From: Bradyrhizobium sp. CCBAU 53421
GTDB taxonomy: Bacteria > Pseudomonadota > Alphaproteobacteria > Rhizobiales > Xanthobacteraceae
Direction: 5' to 3'
Length of the DNA: 64,000 nucleotides
NCBI RefSeq assembly: GCF_015291625.1
Contig: NZ_CP030047.1
Span: forward strand, 6,386,001-6,450,000
The notes below the pieces were generated by a model. The model worked only from the letters and a program-made list of their open reading frames with translations, ran no database searches and was not told the DNA's origin. Of this stretch, positions 33,520-44,132 are shown piece by piece. Every line of letters begins with the position of its first letter. Positions within the stretch are counted from its first letter, which is position 1. Made by a program: the position numbers and the translations under genes.

Positions 33520-35163
33520 ATGAACCGATCGCCCGCGCGACTGAATCTCGAACATCTGAAGAAACAAGCCAAGGAGCTCATTCGCCTTTACCGGCGGCAG
33601 GCGCCGGAGGCTTACGCGCGTTTCCGGCAAGCACTGCCGGCCGCGGCCGGACGCAACGACGCGCAAATCGCAGCACTTGATCTGCGGCTCCACGACGCGC
33701 AGTCCTGCATCGCGCGCGATCTCGGCTTCGCCTCGTGGCCGGACCTGCGGCGCTATGTCGAGGCACAATTGCCGCCGGGCAAAAGCAAGGCCGATCGCGT
33801 GCGGCGCTGGCTGCAGCTGGTCTATGCCGCTGATGTCGATGGCACCACCGATCGCGCCCATCCGCGCGTCGCGGTGCGGATGCTCGCCGAGGATCCCGAT
33901 CTTGTGGCCGATGATCCCTATCTCGCCTGCGCCATCGGCGACGAAGCGACGATACGGCGCACCGCAGCCGGTGATCCCGCATGGGTCAACCGTCCCGGCG
34001 GTCCGCTGAAACTGCCGCCGCTGGTCGCGGTCACGCATTCCAGCATGCTGCAGATTCCGGAGTTTCAAACACGGCTGCATCGCTGCGCGCGGCTACTGCT
34101 CGAGGCCGGCGCCGATCCCGACCAGCACATCAGCAGCCGCTGGCCGCCCGGATCGCTCGACGCGCCCGATGACAGCAATCCGCTGTCGGCACTGTATGGC
34201 GCCGCCGGACGCAATCACGATCTCGCGCTGACGAAACTGTTGCTGGAGGCGGGCGCCAATCCGAACGACAATGAATCGCTATACCACTCGCTCGAAGGCT
34301 CCGTGACCACGGGCCTGCTGCTCGAGCACGGTGCGCGGATCGCCGGCACCAACGCGATGTACAAGGTGCTCGACGACGAGAATGTGGCGGCGCTCGAATT
34401 GCTGCTGCGGCACGGCGGCGACCCGAACGAGCCCGCCCGCAACGCGCCGTTGACGGATTGCGGATCGCCGCTGATGTGGGCGATCCGGCGGCGCCGATCG
34501 CGGGCATGCATCGAGACCTTGCTCGACGCTGGCGCCGATCCGCGCATCACGACACCGGGCGGTCTTTCCGCCTACCGCTACGCCTTGCAGTTCGGACTGA
34601 CCGACGTCGCCGAGCTGCTGTGCGAGCGGACCGGCGACGAAACGCTTGCCGATGACGAGCGGTTCGTCGCGGCGTGCAGCAGCGGCGACGAGCGCGAGGC
34701 GCGGCGGATCCAGGCCGACCGGCCGGATCTGCCGGGCGCGCTCTCGGCGGAGCAGTTGCGACTGCTTCCAGAGCTCGCCGCGGCCGGCGGCGACGATGCG
34801 GTGCGGCTGATGGTCAGGCTGGGCTGGCCGATCGCGGCACGCGGCGGCGATTGGGATGCATCGGCGCTCAATCACGCGGTGTTCCGCGGCAATGCCGCGC
34901 TGACACGCTTCCTGCTCGAGCACGGCGCCGAGTGGACCGAGCACCACGGCTTCGGCGACGACGCGTCCGGCAGCCTGTCGTGGGCATCCTGCAATGAACC
35001 GGTCAGTGGCGGCGATTGGGCCGCTTGCGCGCAGGCCCTGCTCGATCACGGCATGCCGCGCGCCATTCCGGATCGCGACGATCCGGAATGGGTGCTGCTG
35101 GCCGGCCGCAGGAAGCTGTTCTCCGACGAGGTCAGGCACGTTCTGCTGGGCGAGACGATCTGA
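33520..35163 (+). CDS. Ankyrin-repeat protein
   Basis: This is a 547-residue protein. The ATG at 33520 has GGAGG 7 bases upstream. The N-terminal 90 residues (NLEHLKKQAKELIRLYRRQA) form a separate helical module. From about residue 170 on there are several ankyrin units, for example KLLLEAGANPNDNESLYHSL, LLLRHGGDPNEPARNAPL and RFLLEHGAEWTEHHGF. Ankyrin arrays bind other proteins; bacterial ones occur as intracellular scaffolds or effectors. No secretion signal is visible. The gene stands alone between convergent and divergent neighbours. Confidence 0.88.
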   Translation: MNRSPARLNLEHLKKQAKELIRLYRRQAPEAYARFRQALPAAAGRNDAQIAALDLRLHDAQSCIARDLGFASWPDLRRYVEAQLPPGKSKADRVRRWLQLVYAADVDGTTDRAHPRVAVRMLAEDPDLVADDPYLACAIGDEATIRRTAAGDPAWVNRPGGPLKLPPLVAVTHSSMLQIPEFQTRLHRCARLLLEAGADPDQHISSRWPPGSLDAPDDSNPLSALYGAAGRNHDLALTKLLLEAGANPNDNESLYHSLEGSVTTGLLLEHGARIAGTNAMYKVLDDENVAALELLLRHGGDPNEPARNAPLTDCGSPLMWAIRRRRSRACIETLLDAGADPRITTPGGLSAYRYALQFGLTDVAELLCERTGDETLADDERFVAACSSGDEREARRIQADRPDLPGALSAEQLRLLPELAAAGGDDAVRLMVRLGWPIAARGGDWDASALNHAVFRGNAALTRFLLEHGAEWTEHHGFGDDASGSLSWASCNEPVSGGDWAACAQALLDHGMPRAIPDRDDPEWVLLAGRRKLFSDEVRHVLLGETI

Positions 35164-35185
35164 GCCAGCCGTAGCGAAAACGCAA

Positions 35186-35208
35186 ATGGCCGGGACATGC
35201 CCGGCCAT
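35186..35208. terminator. Bidirectional hairpin between convergent genes
   Basis: A perfect 9-base inverted repeat, ATGGCCGGG-ACATG-CCCGGCCAT, lies between the ankyrin stop (35163) and the peptidoglycan-binding gene stop (35235). There is no strong T-run, but position and symmetry fit a shared terminator. Confidence 0.6.
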
Positions 35209-35234
35209 GGCGGAGATCGATTCACCGCGACGAG

Positions 35235-35991
35235 CTACTCGATCGAATGCCCGATCATCGTGCCGAGCTCGCGCACCAGGCGATCGGACATCTGCCCGGT
35301 CACCGGCAGCTTGCGCGCGCGCTCGAACTTCGCGATCGCGTGCTGGGTATCGGCGCCGATCGTGCCGGTCGGCTTGAGCTGGCCGTAGCCATACTCGGTC
35401 AGCGTCCGCTGGACCGCGGCGATGCGCTTGCCGGCTGGGCTCAGATGCTGTGTCGGGATCGGCGCCGGCGGACGAATGACGCTGGACGGCGCGGCGGCCG
35501 GGGACGCTGCGGCGGCCGGCGGCGCGGCGGTCGACTTCAGCACCAAATTGGCCATCGGATCGACCGGCTTGACCTCGACCGGCCTCGGCTCCGGCTTGGC
35601 TTCAACGGACCTGGTCTCGGCCGGCTTGGTCTCGACCGGCTTCACGTCGACCGACCTGGTCGGCTCCATGGCGGCGGGCTCGACCGATCGGGCGGCGGCC
35701 TCGGCCGGGCGCGGCCGCGGCATCGGGCTGGCGGCCGCGGCAAGAGAGGCCGGCGGCGGCAGCGTCACCACCGAACCGCCGAACATCGGCGACGGATGAC
35801 GGCCGGCCTGCAGGAACAGTGCGTTGATCAGGATCGCGACAATGGCAGACGTCGCCAGCAGGCCCGCAACCAGATCCTTCGGACTGTGCAGCAGCAGGCG
35901 CATGACGAGGCCACGCTCCTCCTCGGCCGCGATGGCCACCGCCTTGGCACCGCGACGACGGCGCGGCGTTTCGTCATCATCCAAAGTCTGT

Positions 35992-35999
<8 letters not shown>
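35235..35999 (-). CDS. Peptidoglycan-binding-domain membrane protein
   Basis: This 254-residue protein has a basic N-terminal cytosolic part (TPRRRRGAKAVAIAAEEERG) and one membrane helix (about 45-66). A long Pro/Ala/Glu/Lys linker follows with repeated KPVET/EVKPV-like units (about 105-150). The C-terminal PG_binding_1 domain (about 190-250) contains QRTLTEYGYGQLKPTGTIG and FERARKLPVTGQMSDRLV. It anchors to murein from the inner membrane. Its start overlaps the end of the histidine kinase gene by 8 bp, so the pair is translationally coupled and may sense or respond to envelope state together. Confidence 0.87.
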
Positions 36000-37803
<1,804 letters not shown>

Positions 37804-38235
37804 AGCACTCGCGCTTCGGCTCAGTCGTCAGACAGACGCGCCGGAACGCCTCCTTGGTGATTGCAGGTCAACGTGTCAGAGCGAACTTAAGCGAACGCTA
37901 AGGCGGGACGGCCTGCCGCCAATCACCGTGCATTGGTGAGGCTTCGGCGCTGTCATTCACCGGTCATTTGTCGGGGATGGTGAACGGCTGGTTTCCGGGT
38001 GCGACGATCTATGGTTTCGAAATGGTGGACGCGGCACATCTTGCGGATTTGGCCCCCCTCAGCCGCCATCAATCGAAAATTTACGGCGAATCAATTCAGG
38101 CGAATTTTCCGCGATATTTCGGCGGATTTACTTCAATGCAGATACTTCCGATTTATCGACCGATGCTAACCGTGAGGGCAAGAGCGGCATCGACCGCGCA
38201 AGAAACAAGACAAGATAGACGACCGGGATCGCGCC
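37804..38235. other. 432-bp divergent spacer
   Basis: This spacer lies between the divergent histidine kinase and DUF5330 genes and must contain both promoters. An AT-richer part (about 38050-38165) is the most promoter-like. The plus-strand frame 37968-38309 enters the DUF5330 gene in another phase and has no support. Confidence 0.4.
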
Positions 38236-38619
38236 ATGTTCTTCCTGCTGCGTTTGGCATTCTGGCTTGGGCTTGTGCTCGTGCTGCTGCCGAGAGACAA
38301 AACCCCTGAAGCGGACAAGACGCCGCAGATCAGCGCGTCGGACGCGGTGTCGGCCGCGACCGCGACGATCAACGACATGGGTCAGTTCTGCAAGCGTCAG
38401 CCTTCCGCCTGCGAAGTCGGCGGCCAGGCCGCGACCGCGATCGGCCAGCGCGCGACCGATGGCGCGCGCAAGCTCTACCAGATCATCACCGACAAGAAGC
38501 CGCCCGACCACACCGGCTCGATCGGCAAGGACGACACCGATCCTGCGATTGGCGCATCCCGCGACACGCTGACCGCGGACGATCAGGCGATCGAATTCCG
38601 CCTGCCGCCGACGCCGTGA
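38236..38619 (+). CDS. DUF5330 protein
   Basis: This 127-residue protein starts MFFLLRLAFWLGLVLVLLPR, a membrane anchor or uncleaved signal. It is followed by a helical part containing MGQFCKRQPSACEVGGQAAT with two Cys and ending in acidic low-complexity sequence. This matches the DUF5330 family common in Rhizobiales. It is expected at the inner membrane facing the periplasm. The function is unknown. Confidence 0.82.
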   Translation: MFFLLRLAFWLGLVLVLLPRDKTPEADKTPQISASDAVSAATATINDMGQFCKRQPSACEVGGQAATAIGQRATDGARKLYQIITDKKPPDHTGSIGKDDTDPAIGASRDTLTADDQAIEFRLPPTP

Positions 38620-38624
38620 GCGCA

Positions 38625-38720
38625 AATTAGCGCGGCTTCGTGTCAAGCAAGTACCGGTTCGCGCGAAAACCCGTCGAAACAGCCGGGAACCGGTTCCATT
38701 TTCGTCGCTTTCGCGGCCGG
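38625..38720. repeat. Dispersed element upstream of sufE
   Basis: This spacer contains ACCGGTTCGCGCGAAAAC and GGGAACCGGTTCCATTTTCG. These are inverted relatives of one another and of the element at 39213-39280. It is likely one member of a dispersed family. It overlaps the region where the sufE promoter should be. Confidence 0.5.
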
Positions 38721-38760
38721 CCTTCCTATATAAGCCGGTAAGGACAGGACGCGGGCCGCG

Positions 38761-39192
38761 ATGACGACGATCGACGAAATCAGGGACAATTTTGCACTGC
38801 TGGACGAGTGGGACGACCGGTACCGCTATGTCATCGAGCTCGGCCGCACGCTGGAGCCGTTGCCGGAGGCGGAGCACTCGGCCGAGAACAAGGTGCAGGG
38901 TTGCGTCAGCCAGGTCTGGCTGTCGAAGCGGATCGATCGCGATGCCAATGGCGAACCGCGCCTGAACTATATCGGCGACAGCGACGCCCACATCGTGCGC
39001 GGCCTGGTCGCGATCGTGCTGACGCTGTTTTCCGGGCACACGCCGAAGCAAATCCTCGCCACCGACGCGCTCGCGCTGTTCGAGGAGTTCGGCTTCCGCG
39101 ACCATCTGACGCCGCAGCGCTCCAACGGCCTCCGCTCGATGGTCGATCGCATCCGCAACGATGCGCGCGAGGCGCTGGCGTCCGCCGCCTAG
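38761..39192 (+). CDS. sufE: SufE-family sulfur acceptor
   Basis: This is a 143-residue protein of the SufE/CsdE family. The reactive Cys lies in ENKVQGCVSQVW (C48), which accepts persulfide from the SufS cysteine desulfurase and passes it to the SufBCD scaffold for Fe-S assembly. The N-terminal IDEIRDNFALLDEWDDRYRY is typical. No sufS/BCD genes are in this window, so sufE is detached from the main operon, as is common in Bradyrhizobium relatives. The start ATG follows an AT-containing region. Confidence 0.93.
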   Translation: MTTIDEIRDNFALLDEWDDRYRYVIELGRTLEPLPEAEHSAENKVQGCVSQVWLSKRIDRDANGEPRLNYIGDSDAHIVRGLVAIVLTLFSGHTPKQILATDALALFEEFGFRDHLTPQRSNGLRSMVDRIRNDAREALASAA

Positions 39193-39211
39193 AGCCCTCG
39201 GAACGGGCTCT
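39191..39211 (+). terminator. sufE terminator hairpin
   Basis: Arms AGAGCCC and GGGCTCT enclose a 7-base loop, directly overlapping the sufE stop, and are followed by TAAGTTCTTGTTT. The T-rich tail supports intrinsic termination. Confidence 0.65.
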
Positions 39212-39212
39212 A

Positions 39213-39280
39213 AGTTCTTGTTTGACGCATTTTCTTCACGCGAACCGGTATCCACTTCGCTCGAAAATGCTCTGAGCCCC
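39213..39280. repeat. Dispersed element between sufE and mucR
   Basis: The sequence includes TTCTTGTTTGACGCATTTTC and GAACCGGTATCCACTTCGCT, then ends CGAAAATGCTCTGAG. This unit is recalled as widespread in Bradyrhizobium and Rhodopseudomonas intergenic DNA. It lies between convergent genes. Confidence 0.6.
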
Positions 39281-39693
39281 TACTTCCGCTTCCGCGCCTG
39301 CTGGCCAAGTCCCATTTTCTTGGCGAGTTGCGATCGCGCCACCGCATAGTTCGGCGCCACCATCGGATAGTCGGCCGGCAAGCCCCATTTGTCGCGATAT
39401 TGCTCCGGCGTCATGTTGTACTGCGTGCGCAGGTGGCGCTTGAGCGACTTGAAGCGCTTGCCGTCCTCGAGACACACCAGATATTCCGGCGTGATCGACT
39501 TCTTCATCGACACCGCCGGCTTGGCCGGCTCGCTCGGCGTATCAGTGCGCCCGCTCGACACCCGCAGCAGCGCCGCATGGACCTGGCTGATCAGGCCCGG
39601 AATATCCGAGGCCGGCGTCGGATTGTTACTGAGATAGGCCGAAACGATGTTTGCGGTCAGCTCGACCGGCGTTTTGCCTGACGTATCGGACAT
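39280..39693 (-). CDS. mucR: MucR-family regulator with altered zinc ligands
   Basis: This is a 137-residue Ros/MucR regulator. The DNA-binding part (about residues 75-115) reads YLVCLEDGKRFKSLKRHLRT then MTPEQYRDKWGLP. Classical Ros has Cys-x2-Cys and a His pair. Here the second Cys is Asp, and the final His position reads Gln-Tyr. Zinc-lacking Ros homologues that keep the fold are known from Mesorhizobium (Ml proteins), so the protein may still bind AT-rich DNA. MucR proteins repress exopolysaccharide, motility and virulence genes. The polysaccharide genes at 0.7-9 kb are possible targets. Confidence 0.92.
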   Translation of the reverse strand: MSDTSGKTPVELTANIVSAYLSNNPTPASDIPGLISQVHAALLRVSSGRTDTPSEPAKPAVSMKKSITPEYLVCLEDGKRFKSLKRHLRTQYNMTPEQYRDKWGLPADYPMVAPNYAVARSQLAKKMGLGQQARKRK

Positions 39694-39872
39694 GGCTCGA
39701 TCTTCCCCGTGCTATCAACCGCCCGGCGCCCACCGGACAGTATCCACGTGCAGCAATACATCAACGGAATCGCGTACTACTTCGCGACTATGAGCGGATT
39801 ACAGCAAACCTGACAAGAACGGCCGTATTTTTCCGGCATCGAACCGGCCGTGCGCAAGTATTGGTGCAGGCC

Positions 39873-40769
39873 TTAAGGCCTCTGCTCCAGATGCGATCTG
39901 AGCTCGTCGATCGAGGCAAACCGCATCATGCCCTCGGGCATCTGCGCCTCGATCGATCCGTCCGAATAGAGCGAATAGGCCATGCCGTCCACGACGCCCG
40001 ATTTGAGCACGGTCACCGGCGGCTGTTCCTGGGGCGGCGGGGGATGTCCTGACGATGGCGCTGCGCCGGCTGACTGGGTCTCGCCGAAGGTCGACGGCCG
40101 TGGCGTGCGCCGCGGGGCGACATCGACCGATCGCGGCCGGTCGGCCTTCGGCCAGGCATCGTCGAACGTCGCCGGCGCAGGCTCGGCCGAAGCGCCCGGG
40201 TTCGGGCGCAGTTCCGGCGACAACAGATCCGGCGTGAGCGGCTCGGCAGCACGCCCCTGGCTCCGCTCACGCTCCTTGCGCGACGAGGAGAACAGCAGGT
40301 TGCGCCGCTTGGGCGGCGCGGCTTCGGCGTCCGGGGCCGCTACGCCCGGCACGGGCGGCGGTCCCTCGCCCGGCGCGCCACGCGGGGGGATTTCGTCATG
40401 CCAGGGCGGCGCCCCCGCAGGGGCGGACGGCGAGGCCGCGGGAGCCAGCGGCGGCGGCGCCGAAACCTTCGGCTCGGGCGGCGGGAACACCGGATCGTCG
40501 GGAGCACTGCGCGGGGAAGTTGCAAACGGCGACGGGCCCCCCGAACGGAGACCTGCGGCAACGACTGCGTCGAGCCGCCCGCCCACGGCCTGGAGTTCGC
40601 GAAGGATGGCGGCAAGGGCCAGAACAATCGCGCCGGTACATACGCCGGTCACGCCCGTCATGATCAACGTGCCGCCGACGCTGAATTCCTTGTTCGGAAT
40701 TCCGAGGCCAACCGCCGCCAAGCCCGCCACGACCAGGCCCGCGCCGACGACCAACAGACCAACCTTCAT
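39873..40769 (-). CDS. Membrane protein with Pro-rich linker and C-terminal beta module
   Basis: This is a 298-residue protein. The ATG at 40769 starts directly before two membrane helices (VGLLVVGAGLVVAGLAAVGL and IMTGVTGVCTGAIVLALAAI). A 170-residue disordered linker follows, rich in Pro, Ala, Ser and Gly. The protein ends in a compact 45-residue module (GVVDGMAYSLYSDGSIEAQM, then MRFASIDELRSHLEQ). The layout resembles an inner-membrane protein that presents a small domain on a flexible tether. No named family. The minus-strand promoter lies in the 339-bp spacer before 41109. Confidence 0.7.
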   Translation of the reverse strand: MKVGLLVVGAGLVVAGLAAVGLGIPNKEFSVGGTLIMTGVTGVCTGAIVLALAAILRELQAVGGRLDAVVAAGLRSGGPSPFATSPRSAPDDPVFPPPEPKVSAPPPLAPAASPSAPAGAPPWHDEIPPRGAPGEGPPPVPGVAAPDAEAAPPKRRNLLFSSSRKERERSQGRAAEPLTPDLLSPELRPNPGASAEPAPATFDDAWPKADRPRSVDVAPRRTPRPSTFGETQSAGAAPSSGHPPPPQEQPPVTVLKSGVVDGMAYSLYSDGSIEAQMPEGMMRFASIDELRSHLEQRP

Positions 40770-41108
40770 CGAACTAACCCCCGGGAGACCCAACCGAAAA
40801 TCGGCGCGGACCACCTACGCCACGATACCGTCATATTGCCCACACCGCCAACCGCCAATTGTAGGTAGAGTTCCCTAAAATCCCGCTTAACCGGAGAAGC
40901 GTACGCCGTCCTCGCGCCGATCTCCGACTGCGCCGCAGCACTGCTCCCGTAGATTTACTGGCTACGAATTGCTGCCAATTTATTGCAACGCATCTGGGAA
41001 ATTACGCCACAATTACCAATTACTCAGAAACGGAACTGCGCTATGGATGCCGGGGAATGAGGCCCTAAAGCGCCAATCTGGGCCACAGGCACGCCGGTAT
41101 CACTAGCT
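40770..41108. other. 339-bp divergent spacer, AT-richer
   Basis: This spacer lies between divergent membrane-protein genes. The part near 40955-41035 is clearly AT-rich (for example GCCAATTTATTGCAACGCAT) and is the best candidate for promoters and for MucR-type regulators, which prefer AT-rich DNA. No gene is supported. Confidence 0.45.
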
Positions 41109-42758
41109 ATGTCATCGATTACGACGTCTGCCCTCGAGGCGCCTGCCCGGCGCTCGGTGGAGAAGACCTGCGACGATCTCGCATTCCTCGTCCTCGGCGT
41201 GGTCGCCGTGGTCGCCGGTCTGACATTCCGCGATTACGGTCTCGGCTGGGACGACTACACCCACGCTGAATACGCCGACCTCCTGCTGCGCATGTTCGGG
41301 TCCGGGTTCAAGGACACCAGCGCGCTCTCGTTCGCCAATCTCTATATGTACGGCGGCGGCTTCGATATGGCCGCGGCCCTGCTGCACAAGGTCATCCCGC
41401 TCGAATTGTTCGAGACGCGCCGCCTGCTGGGCGCGATCGTCGGCGTTATCGGCCTTGCCGTGACCTGGCGCCTGGCGCGCCGCGTCGGTGGCCCGCTGGC
41501 GGGACTGGCGGCGCTGCTGCTGCTCGCGCTGTGCCCGACTTTCTACGGTCACATGTTCATGAATCCGAAGGATGCGCCTTTCGCCGTCGCGATGGTGGTC
41601 CTGATCATGGGCCTCGTCCGGCTGATCGAGGAATATCCGGCGCCCTCGCCACGCACGATCCTGATCGTCGGCCTCGGGGCCGGCCTGTCGATCGGCTGCC
41701 GCGTCCTTGGCGGCCTCGCCCTGATCTATGCCGTGGTCGGCTTCGTCCCGCTCTTCATCGAGGAGTTCCGCAAGCAGGGCGCGCGCGAGGCGACCCATCG
41801 CTTTGCCCATGTCGTCTATGTGCTGCTGCCGGGGCTCGTGCTGGGCTATCTCGTGATGGGCCTGATCTGGCCGTGGTCGATCATGGAGCCCGGGCATCCG
41901 CTGGAAGCGGTGACCTATTTCTCGCACTTCTTCGAGAAGCCGTGGAAGGAGATGTTCGACGGCGCGCTGGTGTCCGTGCCGGACATGCCGTGGTCCTATT
42001 TGCCGACGCTGTTCGCGCTGCAGCTTCCCGAGGTGATGCTGGTGCTGCTGACCGCGGCCGTCATCGCCACCTTGATGTCGCTGTCGCGCATCGATGTGCC
42101 GGCGAAGCGCAAGTCGATCATGCTGATGCTGACGCTGGCGGCGACGCTGCCGCTGGTGATCGCCATGGTGAAGCGGCCGGCGCTCTATAACGGCATCCGC
42201 CACTTCATCTTCGTGATCCCACCGATGGCGGCGCTCGCCGGCGTCGCCTTCGCCCGCGGCATGGACTGGCTTGGTGAGAACCGCCGCGCCTGGCAGCCCG
42301 CGGCGCTCGCCGTGTTCGCGTTCGGCCTGCTGCTGCCGCTCAGCGAAATGATCCGCCTGCATCCGTATCAGTACACCCACTTCAACCACATCGCCGGCAC
42401 GGTGCGGACCGCCGACAATTTCTTCATGCTGGACTATTGGGGCTTGGCGCTGAAGCAGGCATCCGACGGGCTGCGCGAGCAGTTGGCGGAGCGGCAGGAA
42501 GTGCCGCCGCAGCACCGCAAGTGGAAGGTCGCAGTCTGCGGACCGCAGCGCCCCGCGCAGGTGGCGCTCGGGCCCGACTTCACGATCGGCTGGGACAGCC
42601 ATGCCGCCGACTTCGCGATGACGCTCGGCGAGTTCTACTGCAAAGGCCTGGCCGCCCCCGTGATGGTCGAGATCAAGCGCGACGACGTCGTGTTCGCCCG
42701 CGTCTACGACATCCGCGGCCGCAGCATCTCGAGCCTGCTGGCGATCCCGGCGCCATAG
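41109..42758 (+). CDS. GT-C-type glycosyltransferase-like membrane protein
   Basis: This is a 549-residue protein with about 11 membrane spans. Near the N-terminus, after the first span, the luminal-type loop has DYGLGWDDYTHAEYADLL, matching the acidic first-loop motif of GT-C enzymes (ArnT/PMT superfamily), which use polyprenyl-phosphate sugars. A periplasmic-type C-terminal domain of about 110 residues follows the last span (residues 440-549). It probably transfers a sugar to a lipid or surface glycan. The substrate is unknown. Confidence 0.78.
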   Translation: MSSITTSALEAPARRSVEKTCDDLAFLVLGVVAVVAGLTFRDYGLGWDDYTHAEYADLLLRMFGSGFKDTSALSFANLYMYGGGFDMAAALLHKVIPLELFETRRLLGAIVGVIGLAVTWRLARRVGGPLAGLAALLLLALCPTFYGHMFMNPKDAPFAVAMVVLIMGLVRLIEEYPAPSPRTILIVGLGAGLSIGCRVLGGLALIYAVVGFVPLFIEEFRKQGAREATHRFAHVVYVLLPGLVLGYLVMGLIWPWSIMEPGHPLEAVTYFSHFFEKPWKEMFDGALVSVPDMPWSYLPTLFALQLPEVMLVLLTAAVIATLMSLSRIDVPAKRKSIMLMLTLAATLPLVIAMVKRPALYNGIRHFIFVIPPMAALAGVAFARGMDWLGENRRAWQPAALAVFAFGLLLPLSEMIRLHPYQYTHFNHIAGTVRTADNFFMLDYWGLALKQASDGLREQLAERQEVPPQHRKWKVAVCGPQRPAQVALGPDFTIGWDSHAADFAMTLGEFYCKGLAAPVMVEIKRDDVVFARVYDIRGRSISSLLAIPAP

Positions 42759-42916
42759 GCTTCGGAAAGTCGATTGCGCGACTGCCCACCGACGATCGCC
42801 GTTCGGATCGTGGGCCGCATGCCGACATGACTGTCACGCCGTTACGCCGCCTTGCTGCGTCCCGGCGGCAGCGCTAGGCTTGCCTCAATCGACAACGATC
42901 ATTGGAGCAATTGGCC

Positions 42917-43696
42917 ATGTCGCCAGCCGAAGCACGCTTGAAGGAAATTCCGTCCGGCATGACGGACGCGGAATGGCAACAGCGGATCAATCTCGCCGCC
43001 TGCTACCGCCTGGTCGCGCTCTATGGCTGGGACGATCTGGTCGATACCCACATTTCCGCCAGGGTGCCCGGCCCCGAGCATCACTTCCTGATCAACCCCT
43101 ACGGGCTGATGTTCGACGAGATCACCGCGTCGAGCCTGGTCAAGGTCGATCTCGACGGCAACCAGCTTTCGGAGAGCGTCTACAGCATCAACCCGGCCGG
43201 CTTCACCATCCATTCGGCGATCCATGAGGTGCGCGAGGACGCCGGCTGCGTGCTTCATCTGCACACGGTCGACGGCACCGCAGTGTCGAGCGGCCCCGAT
43301 GGGCTGCTGCCGCTGAACCAGACCGCGCAACTCGTCACTCACGACCTCGCCTATCACGACTATGAAGGCATCGCGCTCGATCATGACGAGCGCCCGCGCC
43401 TGCAGCGCGATCTCGGCACCAAGAACCACATGCTGCTGCGCAATCACGGCACGCTGACGGTCGGCCGCTCGGTCGCGTCCGCCTTCGAGCGGATGTACCA
43501 TCTGGAGCGCGCCTGCTCGATGCAGGTGGCGACCCGCGCGCTCGGCGGCAGCACCTATCCGGTCGACCAGCACGCGATCGACAAGAACACCGAGCTGCTG
43601 TCGAATCCCGACCGCGCCGAGCTGCGCTCGACCCAGCTGGTCTGGCCGCCGCTGCTGCGCAAGCTCGACCGCGTCAATCCCGGCTACCGTGATTGA
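42917..43696 (+). CDS. Class II aldolase/adducin-family protein
   Basis: This is a 259-residue protein. The ATG at 42917 has GGAG 9 bases upstream; a TTG at 42902 is less likely. The family's metal-binding His residues appear in AGCVLHLHTVDG and later in MLLRNHGTLTVG, with THISARVPG near the N-terminus. Members catalyse aldol cleavage or epimerisation of sugar phosphates, or are non-catalytic adducin-like proteins. This subgroup lacks an adjacent kinase or dehydrogenase that would define a pathway. It ends before a strong terminator at 43752. Confidence 0.9.
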   Translation: MSPAEARLKEIPSGMTDAEWQQRINLAACYRLVALYGWDDLVDTHISARVPGPEHHFLINPYGLMFDEITASSLVKVDLDGNQLSESVYSINPAGFTIHSAIHEVREDAGCVLHLHTVDGTAVSSGPDGLLPLNQTAQLVTHDLAYHDYEGIALDHDERPRLQRDLGTKNHMLLRNHGTLTVGRSVASAFERMYHLERACSMQVATRALGGSTYPVDQHAIDKNTELLSNPDRAELRSTQLVWPPLLRKLDRVNPGYRD

Positions 43697-43751
43697 AGTT
43701 TCACAATGTTCGGGTAAGCTAGGCGCCAACACCCTCTGCACTATCGGAATC

Positions 43752-43782
43752 AAAACGCCGCCCAATTCCGGGCGGCGTTTTT
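43752..43782. terminator. Rho-independent terminator of the aldolase gene
   Basis: Arms AAAACGCCGCCC and GGGCGGCGTTTT (12 bp, loop AATTCC) are followed by T. A nearly identical copy lies at 44084-44111. Both share the surrounding sequence from ATCGGAATCA to TTACGT. Confidence 0.85.
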
Positions 43783-43799
43783 ACGTTCGGCATTCCCTT

Positions 43800-43880
43800 C
43801 CGTAGCCCGGATGGAGCCAACGAGGCGCGCGAACGCGCGCCCGATGACAGGCTCCGCGCAATCCGGGACAACACATCCGC
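43800..43880. repeat. Dispersed element with CCCGGAT/ATCCGGG ends
   Basis: The element begins CGTAGCCCGGATGGAGCCAA, ends GCGCAATCCGGGACAACACA and includes GCGCGCGAACGCGCGC. Its ends are inverted relatives. The type is recalled from many Bradyrhizobium intergenic regions. Confidence 0.65.
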
Positions 43881-43896
43881 AGGTAACACCGCGATG

Positions 43897-44003
43897 CCCG
43901 TCATCCTGAGGTGCGAGCTCTTGCGAGCCTCGAAGGATGCACGGCCACCGGCCGGGCCGCGCATCCTTCGAGGCTCGCTGCGCGAGCACCTCAGGATGAC
44001 GGG
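43897..44003. repeat. Long imperfect hairpin element
   Basis: The left arm starts CCCGTCATCCTGAGGTGCGA and the right arm ends GCACCTCAGGATGACGGG. The inner parts (CGAAGGATGC and GCATCCTTCG) also pair around a GC-rich loop. It is a member of a multicopy Bradyrhizobium/Rhodopseudomonas palindrome type. Confidence 0.8.
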
Positions 44004-44083
44004 TCGAAATTTTCCGATGCCTATCGAAACGGCAGCGAAGCTATGGGGTTTCGCTTCGCTCTCCCCATCGTACATCGGAATCA

Positions 44084-44111
44084 GAACGCCGCCCAATTCC
44101 GGGCGGCGTTC
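44084..44111. terminator. Second copy of the GCCGCCC terminator
   Basis: Arms GAACGCCGCCC and GGGCGGCGTTC (11 bp, loop AATTCC). It lies 21 bp beyond the stop of the M20 peptidase gene on the minus strand. It is a direct duplicate of the terminator at 43752. Confidence 0.75.
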
Positions 44112-44132
44112 TTACGTGCGGGGTGCCTCGCG

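Noticed and set aside
42902..42916. TTG start for the class II aldolase
   Set aside because: The GGAG at 42904-42907 is inside this extension and correctly spaced for the ATG at 42917.
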